10,729 nucleotides of DNA from contig CAJUOA010000103.1 of NCBI GenBank assembly GCA_910587785.1, forward strand, positions 1-10,729. Reading direction: 5' to 3'. The notes below the pieces were generated by a model that made no database searches, was not told the origin of the DNA, and saw nothing but the letters and a program-made list of their open reading frames with translations. Within the stretch, counting starts at the first letter, position 1. The number at the start of each line of letters is the position of its first letter. The translations under genes were made by a program, and so were the position numbers. Origin of the DNA: an uncultured Oscillospiraceae bacterium. GTDB taxonomy: Bacteria; Bacillota; Clostridia; Oscillospirales; Oscillospiraceae. Positions 6,351 through 10,729 of the stretch are shown here, one piece after another.

Positions 6351-6665
6351 CTGTATTCGATTCAAAACAAATTCCTGACCGTCACGGCAGACAGCCTCGG
6401 CGCGCAGCTCCAGTCGATCTCAGGCGCGGACGGCGTTGAATACTTGCGGCAGGGCGACGCCGCGTATTGGAGCGGGCGCGCCCCCAATCTGTTCCCCTAT
6501 GCCGCAAGGCTGACCGGCGGCGGCTACTACATGGATGGCCGGCTCTACGGATTGCCGGAAAAGCGCAGTGAATCGCTGCGGACACAAAACATTCAAAATG
6601 TGCGCCCGGATCAGGGGGGCAGGATGCCGGGGCGGCTGCATCCACCGGAGTCATCCTGCTTTTGA
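6351..6665 (+). pseudogene. Aldose 1-epimerase (galactose mutarotase-like), 5' remnant
   Basis: Seen: the frame opening at 6351 encodes LYSIQNKFLTVTADSLGAQLQ, then a region ending in YLRQGDAAYWSGRAPNLFPY and GGYYMDGRLYGLPE. This is the characteristic N-terminus of the YihR/LacX-like aldose 1-epimerases. Homology stops near 6560; the rest, up to a TGA at 6663-6665, is unrelated. About 70 of a usual 290 or so residues remain, and the catalytic His and Glu downstream are lost. A ribosome binding site (AGGGAGAGGA, 6331-6340) is kept right after the isomerase stop, but the codon where family members begin with Met is CTG, so even translation initiation is doubtful. Placement shows it was the third gene of the mannosidase-isomerase unit, where it would have interconverted anomers of the released sugar. 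Confidence 0.8.
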
Positions 6666-6686
6666 TTTTCCCAAGACTTCTTTTGA

Positions 6687-6715
6687 TTGACAACGCAGGA
6701 GCGGCAAGATATACT
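6687..6715 (+). promoter_or_regulatory. Consensus promoter of the SLH surface-protein gene
   Basis: A perfect -35 box TTGACA (6687-6692) and a near-perfect -10 box TATACT (6710-6715) are separated by 17 bases. Transcription would begin near 6722. AGGAGG (6733-6738) then precedes the ATG at 6749. This is the strongest promoter in the window and fits constitutive, abundant expression of a surface protein. Confidence 0.82.
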
Positions 6716-6748
6716 ACAAGCACCAAAATGACAGGAGGTTACCAAAAG

Positions 6749-9700
6749 ATGAAGCGAATCCTTTCAGCCGCTTTGTCACTGTGCTTGTGTATGTCCGCCG
6801 TGCCGGCGGCACATGCGTGGCAGGATGGCACGCCGCAGCAAAATATCTCTGCGGGAATGTACACAGCCGCCCCGGCCCCCTATGCGGAGGGTTCTGTCCC
6901 CACGCCGCAGGAGGCCTACGAGGCAATGACCGCCTTGAAAAAACAGACGGAATATGCGGAGGGGGCGTCTTGGGATAATGGGAACGAATACACATGGAAA
7001 GGCGGAACCCAGGGTGGAATCGCCGCTATTGGCGCGGGCTGCGTTGCCTTCGCTTACATTCTGAGCGACGCGGCCTTCGGTGATCTGCCCGCGAGGATGA
7101 CCTCATCCGTTCGATTTTCGGACGTGAAGGTCGGGGATATCCTGCGGGTGAACAACGATGCCCACACCGTAATTGTGCTGCAAGTGAGTGATGCAGGCGT
7201 GGTCATTGCCGAGGGGAATTATCATGAAAATGGCAGCGGCGGCATAATCCACTGGGGGCGCGTGATGTCCAGGGCGGAAGTTGAAGCCGCCAGTCATTAC
7301 ATCACCCGTTACCCGGAAAACTATACTCCGCCCACTGATCCGGATGCTAATACTCCCATCGGGTCAGGCGGCCTTGCCGAAGGACTCAAATGGTCGCTGA
7401 CCAAGGCGGGGACGCTTACGATCTCCGGTTCCGGAGCGATGGCGGACTTTTCGGGAGCCTCAGAACAGCCGTGGAACGGCAACGCGGACAGCATCTTGAA
7501 CATTGTGGTTGAAAATGGGGTAACTGCTGTTGGCAGCAATGCTTTTAACGGCAGTAAAGCGATCAGTGCGACGATCCCAGCCAGTGTAAAAACAATTGGC
7601 AGCGGCGCTTTTCAGAATTGCAAAAATCTTATCTCAGTCACCGTATCAGAAGGTGTGGAACGCATTGGTGATTCTGCCTTTCAAGCCTGTACGGCGCTCA
7701 AGTCCATTGACCTGCCGGCAAGTATCAGCAGTGTAGGCACCGCAGCATTTTGGGAGTGTACAGAATTGTTGGCAGTAAGATTTTCTGCCGGCAGTCAGCA
7801 AGTGAGCATTGGCGACAGCTTATTCTCAAGATGCTACAAGCTGGGCTCGGTTACGCTGCCAAAGAGCATAGACCGCATAGGTAATGACATGTTTATGAAC
7901 TGCCTGCTGCTTTCGACCCTCAACATTCCTCAGGGGGCGGCAAGCATAGGGGAGCGTGCGTTCTCTTCCTGCTTCAGGCTGGCCTCAATTTCAGTTCCGG
8001 ACAGTGTAAAAACGATAGGGATAGCGGCATTTCAACAGTCTGCTATACAAGACATCTACTACAGCGGGAGCGAGGCGCAATGGAGCGCCATACAAAAACT
8101 GGGTGATGTCCCATCATCGTTACAAAACATAACGGTACACTACAACAGCTCCCTCCCTGACCCCGGTCCGGACCCAGACCCAGACCCGGACCCAGACCCA
8201 GACCCGGACCCGGACCCAGACCCGGACCCCGGTCACGAGCATACCTGGGACAGCGGGAAGGTCACGGCCCCGGCGGACTGCACCTCCTCCGGCGTACGGA
8301 CATACACCTGTACAGAATGCGGTGAGACCCGCACGGAAACGATCCCTGCCGCCGGCCATCACTACGAAGTGACTGCCGTCACCAAGGAGGCCACCTGTAC
8401 GGAGGCCGGTGAGCGGACCGCCTCGTGTTCCAACTGCGGTGATGTGAAAACGGAGATCATCCCCGCCGCCGGACACAGCTACGGTCCGGTCACGGTGACG
8501 CGGGAGGCTGCCTGTACCGCAGACGGCGCGCAGACGTCCACCTGTTCCAGGTGCGGCAGCGTTCAGAATGAGATCATCCGCGCCTTGGGACACAGCTTTA
8601 TCCGGAACGCTGACGGCGACTATGTGTGCGTCAACGAGCAGAATGCCGGCGGCGAACCGGCGACCGTTGTTTCCGCCGCAGTGGCGGACGGCTACGCGCA
8701 GGTGCGGGCGGACACGGACCGGCTGACCGCCGGTCACGCGTATCAAACCGAGGCTTCCGCCAGGGAATATGCCTCCAGCGTTACCCGCGCCGCGCTGTCT
8801 TCTGCCGGCAGCTCCCTCCAGTATACCATCAACACCGTCCAATTTACACCGCCCACCCAGACCGTGGACGGGGAATTCGTTTATACCGTCACGCTCCGGC
8901 TGGGCGGACGGGCCGCGGCAGCGTGGCTAACGACAGAACCCTTCTATATGGTGATCCCCGCAGACGGCGAGCCTGAGCCTGACCCCGCTCCCGATCCGGG
9001 CCCGGACATTGACCGGGAAGTCTACTACCTTTCCATCCCCCGATCTTCCGGCGGCGAAGTCATTCCCAGCGTCCGCCGCGCCGCCCAGGGGGACCGTGTG
9101 ACACTGACGGTTCTCCCGGATGCCGGATACGAATTATCGGATCTGACGGTTTCCGAAGCCCGGGGCAGGAAAATCTCTGTCTGGGAAATGGGCGGCGGCG
9201 GCTTCATCTTTACGATGCCCCCGTCCCGGGTGACGGTGAACGCGGTGTTCAGCAAGCTCCCGGAGGATGCAGGGGACTATCAGTACTCCACCACCGTCCC
9301 CGACACTCTCCCCGGCACCTCGCCCGGCGCTTCGGATGTGATCCTCAATCCCAGCCCCATGAACTTCTCCGATGTGAGCGCTGCGGACTGGTTCTACAGC
9401 GACGTCCGCTACTGCTGGCAGAGGTACCTGATGACCGGCGTCTCTGATACCCGATTTGACCCCCAGGGTCCCACTAACCGGGCCATGATCTGGACAGTGA
9501 TCGCCCGCCTGGCGGGCCGGGACACCTCCGGCGGCTCCAACTGGTATGAGCGGGGACAGATCTGGGCCAAAAACAAGGGCATCACCGACGGCACGGCTCC
9601 CTTGGCCGATGTGACCCGGGAGCAGCTGGTGACGATGCTCTGGCGTTTCAAGGGCAGCCCCTATGTCAACATCGACAATCTGGGCCAATTCAAGGATGCG

Positions 9701-9853
9701 GCGGAGGTCTCCGGCTGGGCGGTCCAGCCGGTCCGCTGGGCGGCGGCCAACGGCCTCCTCAACGGCGCCTCCGGCAGTCTGATCCCCCAGGGCAGGGCCA
9801 CCCGGGCCGAGGTGGCGGCGATCCTCGCGCGGTTCTGCCAAAATGTTGGCTGA
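6749..9853 (+). CDS. Secreted SLH-anchored multidomain protein: CHAP-like peptidase domain, BspA-type LRRs, Cys repeats
   Basis: A 1034-residue exported protein. Seen, in order: signal peptide MKRILSAALSLCLCM...AAHA (1-26). Papain-fold/CHAP-like domain (about 50-190) with Cys98 in GAGCVAFAYILSD, His139 in DAHTVIVLQV and Asn157 in EGNYHENG as the likely catalytic set. LRR cap (about 203-247), then eight BspA/TpLRR (LRR_5) repeats of 22-25 residues (249-431) and a YYSGSEAQW closing motif. Asp-Pro linker (471-494). Three 39-residue Cys repeats (498-614). An unassigned domain (about 632-735), a second Pro/Asp linker (about 741-753), a bacterial-repeat beta domain (758-837), and three SLH motifs (about 873-1034), the last with an intact ATRAEV. 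Known: SLH domains bind cell-wall polymers; BspA-type LRRs often bind host or matrix proteins; CHAP-like domains cut peptidoglycan or amide bonds. Inferred role: wall-anchored adhesin with possible hydrolase activity. The Met at 6749 is chosen for its ribosome binding site and signal peptide. Confidence 0.92.
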   Translation: MKRILSAALSLCLCMSAVPAAHAWQDGTPQQNISAGMYTAAPAPYAEGSVPTPQEAYEAMTALKKQTEYAEGASWDNGNEYTWKGGTQGGIAAIGAGCVAFAYILSDAAFGDLPARMTSSVRFSDVKVGDILRVNNDAHTVIVLQVSDAGVVIAEGNYHENGSGGIIHWGRVMSRAEVEAASHYITRYPENYTPPTDPDANTPIGSGGLAEGLKWSLTKAGTLTISGSGAMADFSGASEQPWNGNADSILNIVVENGVTAVGSNAFNGSKAISATIPASVKTIGSGAFQNCKNLISVTVSEGVERIGDSAFQACTALKSIDLPASISSVGTAAFWECTELLAVRFSAGSQQVSIGDSLFSRCYKLGSVTLPKSIDRIGNDMFMNCLLLSTLNIPQGAASIGERAFSSCFRLASISVPDSVKTIGIAAFQQSAIQDIYYSGSEAQWSAIQKLGDVPSSLQNITVHYNSSLPDPGPDPDPDPDPDPDPDPDPDPDPGHEHTWDSGKVTAPADCTSSGVRTYTCTECGETRTETIPAAGHHYEVTAVTKEATCTEAGERTASCSNCGDVKTEIIPAAGHSYGPVTVTREAACTADGAQTSTCSRCGSVQNEIIRALGHSFIRNADGDYVCVNEQNAGGEPATVVSAAVADGYAQVRADTDRLTAGHAYQTEASAREYASSVTRAALSSAGSSLQYTINTVQFTPPTQTVDGEFVYTVTLRLGGRAAAAWLTTEPFYMVIPADGEPEPDPAPDPGPDIDREVYYLSIPRSSGGEVIPSVRRAAQGDRVTLTVLPDAGYELSDLTVSEARGRKISVWEMGGGGFIFTMPPSRVTVNAVFSKLPEDAGDYQYSTTVPDTLPGTSPGASDVILNPSPMNFSDVSAADWFYSDVRYCWQRYLMTGVSDTRFDPQGPTNRAMIWTVIARLAGRDTSGGSNWYERGQIWAKNKGITDGTAPLADVTREQLVTMLWRFKGSPYVNIDNLGQFKDAAEVSGWAVQPVRWAAANGLLNGASGSLIPQGRATRAEVAAILARFCQNVG
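8171..8230 (+). repeat. Hexanucleotide GACCCN tandem tract encoding an Asp-Pro linker
   Basis: Ten uninterrupted six-base units GACCC(A/G/C) lie between the LRR domain and the Cys repeats, coding for alternating Asp and Pro. Changes of unit number would keep the reading frame and only alter linker length, so the tract could vary in length between strains. Confidence 0.9.
8240..8590 (+). repeat. Three exact 117-base repeats encoding Cys/His modules
   Basis: His codons recur at 8240, 8357, 8474 and 8591, exactly 117 bases (39 residues) apart. Each unit has the pattern H-x-Y/W, a Cys in an (A/T)-x-C-T context, a Gly, then C-x-x-C-G and a closing I-P-A-A-G or similar. In unit 1 the cysteines are Cys511, Cys521 and Cys524. 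Three Cys plus the boundary His per unit suggest metal binding or disulphides, though the protein is extracellular. Similar unnamed repeats are common in clostridial surface proteins (recollection, not searched). Confidence 0.85.
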
Positions 9854-9860
9854 CCGGTAA

Positions 9861-10019
9861 GCTTTCTAAGCGGTGATGCAGGACACGTTCCAGAATCGCG
9901 GAGACGATGGCAGCACCGGCAAAGACCTCGTTCCACCGGGAGAAGGTTTTGTTGGAGGTAAAAACGGAAGACGCCTTCTCATATCTCCCTGCAATGAGCC
10001 GGAAGAATAAGTTCGTGCC
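9861..10019 (-). pseudogene. IS21-family istB-like transposition ATPase, C-terminal remnant
   Basis: Seen on the minus strand: NLFFRLIAGRYEKASSVFTS, then NKTFSRWNEVFAGAAIVSAI and LERVLHH, matching the final third of IstB helper ATPases (the family reads like LLFxLIxxRYExxSxxxTSNxxFxxWxxVF...AxxILDRLLHH). The Walker A and B parts are absent upstream of about 10019, and the usual last residues after LHH (xVxNIKGxSYR) are replaced by sequence running into the end of the surface-protein gene. No istA and no terminal repeats are seen. It marks a past IS21 insertion, now mostly deleted, with one breakpoint at the stop codon of the surface gene. Confidence 0.78.
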
Positions 10020-10065
10020 TTGGATGTCCGTGGTAAATCCAGTCGTACAGTATCCCGCCATATCT

Positions 10066-10113
10066 GGACAAATCGGAGAACCCTTGCAGTGCAGCGGGTT
10101 TTCCGATTTGTCC
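10066..10113 (+). terminator. 18-bp hairpin downstream of the surface gene, possible terminator or element end
   Basis: GGACAAATCGGAGAACCC (10066-10083) pairs along its whole length with GGGTTTTCCGATTTGTCC (10096-10113), with a single G-U pair and a 12-base loop. TTATTAT follows on the plus strand, a weak T-tract. It could end the surface-protein transcript 210 bases after the stop. Its unusual length and the istB relic alongside also allow an inverted-repeat element. Confidence 0.5.
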
Positions 10114-10125
10114 TTATTATCAGAA

Positions 10126-10170
10126 AAGGCCCCGCCAAACCGTTGCAATCACTAGGTTCCGGCGGGGTCC
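10126..10170 (-). terminator. Minus-strand intrinsic terminator
   Basis: Reading the minus strand, GGACCCCGCC (10170-10161) pairs with GGCGGGGCC (10136-10128), and an inner AACC/GGTT extends the stem. TTTTCTGATAAT follows directly. The shape fits an intrinsic terminator for transcription coming from the right, although no convincing gene was found between it and 10409. Confidence 0.55.
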
Positions 10171-10527
10171 TGACTGTATTTTGAGACTGTTTTCCCTTAC
10201 GGTCTGCGCTGTCCTTTTGCATATAAAAGGATGGCAGAATGAGATGGATCAAAACTTAAGACATCCTCCTCATTCACACAAGAAAAAGATTGGGGATTTG
10301 CACGAGGGGACATGAGGGTGGAAATGAGTGGAAAAGCTGCAAAAATCAAGTTTTTAGAATTTGAAAAATCGCCATCTTTCGACAGACATTGGACAAAATC
10401 CTCAGACAAATAGTGCGTTTAAAAAAAGCGTTCACAACGGCTGAGCCCGTCTTTAATCGCTGCGGGCCCTTTCTTCTGCCTGTTCCCCCCGGCATCCACC
10501 CTGAAAGCGCCCCGGTGTTCTCCACGG
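10171..10527. other. Unassigned intergenic stretch with a short minus-strand open frame
   Basis: No gene is recognised here. A minus-strand frame from TTG 10409 to 10197 would give 70 residues (beginning MSEDFVQCLSKDG, ending ILLYAKGQRRP), but it has no ribosome binding site and no family I know. It is followed 27 bases later by the terminator at 10126-10170, so the stretch may be transcribed as a small RNA or short peptide gene. CCTTTT and AAAAGG form a small inverted repeat at 10212-10229. The composition is AT-rich compared with the flanking coding regions. Confidence 0.35.
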
Positions 10528-10562
10528 AAAAAGAGGGGCCCGAACCTCAATGAGGCTCGGGC
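10528..10562 (-). terminator. Intrinsic terminator of the right-edge minus-strand gene
   Basis: On the minus strand GCCCGAGCCTC (10562-10552), the loop ATT and GAGGTTCGGGC (10548-10538) form an 11-base-pair stem with one G-U pair, followed by CCCTCTTTTT. It lies 34 bases after the stop of the gene at the right edge, in the correct orientation. Confidence 0.85.
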
Positions 10563-10596
10563 TCTGTGCGTCGAAAAAGCGGCTGGGCAACCCTGC

Positions 10597-10729
10597 TCAT
10601 TCCTCATCCGTCCCGGCAGGCAGCACAGCCTCGTCCAGCAGTCCCAACTCCCCAAGGACGGCTTCCACCTGCGTCCAAACGCCGGTCCGCTTCCACAGCC
10701 GCAGGCGGTCCGCCACGCACCGGGGCCTC
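10597..10729 (-). CDS. C-terminal fragment of an unidentified protein (possible IS5-type transposase part)
   Basis: Seen: the minus strand from 10728 is open for 43 codons to a TGA at 10599-10597. It encodes CVADRLRLWKRTGVWTQVEA, then VLGELGLLDEAVLP and an acidic end (GTDEE). A strong terminator follows, which supports this being a true gene end. The R-L-x-x-W-x-x-x-G-V-W pattern recalls the DUF4096 segment found near the start of IS5-family transposases, where it would belong to a short first reading frame. That match is weak and rests on a few residues. The gene begins outside the window, so its length, start and neighbours are unknown. Confidence 0.55.
   Translation of the reverse strand, partial: RPRCVADRLRLWKRTGVWTQVEAVLGELGLLDEAVLPAGTDEE

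Noticed and set aside
8171..8230. GACCCN tract as a non-coding satellite or replication iteron
   Set aside because: It lies in frame within the surface-protein gene and encodes a typical Asp-Pro interdomain linker.
10419..10655. A 78-residue minus-strand open frame at the right end
   Set aside because: It reads through the intrinsic terminator at 10528-10562 and overlaps the real C-terminal coding frame in another phase.

Overview
The window looks like a chromosomal accessory stretch from a GC-rich Gram-positive Firmicute, most likely a gut Oscillospirales-type clostridium. This is an inference from strong AGGAGG-type ribosome binding sites, a lipobox lipoprotein, an S-layer-homology (SLH) anchored surface protein with BspA-type leucine-rich repeats and clostridial-style Cys repeats, and GC-rich codon use. 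No rRNA, tRNA or CRISPR array was seen.

Left part (1-2143): the first codons of a lipoprotein, probably an ABC-transporter solute-binding protein, run off the left edge on the minus strand. A divergent AraC-family regulator (344-1222) has its own good promoter. Convergent with it lies a wrecked oligopeptide/dipeptide-type ABC transporter operon (1200-2143, minus strand). Pieces of an OppB-like permease, an OppC-like permease and Opp/Dpp-type ATPases are joined by internal deletions and frameshifts, so no complete transporter gene remains.

Central part (2144-6665): after an AT-rich regulatory region with a clear promoter, a cytoplasmic GH38 alpha-mannosidase (2553-5588) is followed by a D-lyxose/D-mannose isomerase-type cupin enzyme (5646-6332), then by the 5' stump of an aldose 1-epimerase gene (from 6351). 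Read together this is a mannoside-use unit: hydrolysis of alpha-mannosides in the cytoplasm, then isomerisation of the released mannose to fructose. The mutarotase that may once have completed the set is broken. The AraC regulator is a candidate controller, which is inference only.

Right part (6666-10729): a consensus promoter drives a 1034-residue exported multidomain surface protein (6749-9853). In order it has a signal peptide, a papain-fold/CHAP-like domain with a C-H-N set, eight BspA-type LRRs, an Asp-Pro linker, three exact 39-residue Cys repeats, a bacterial-repeat beta domain and three SLH motifs. An IS21 istB 3' remnant abuts its end on the minus strand. Beyond it lie a long perfect hairpin, a minus-strand terminator, an unassigned conserved-looking stretch, and the C-terminal end of a minus-strand gene with its own terminator at the right edge.

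Overall, the live genes (regulator, mannosidase, isomerase, surface protein) sit among decayed genes (opp operon, epimerase, istB), which marks the region as under active rearrangement. I see no convincing undescribed defence or RNA-guided system. The most unusual items are the serial-deletion opp relic, the domain combination of the surface protein, and the unexplained right-hand intergenic stretch.
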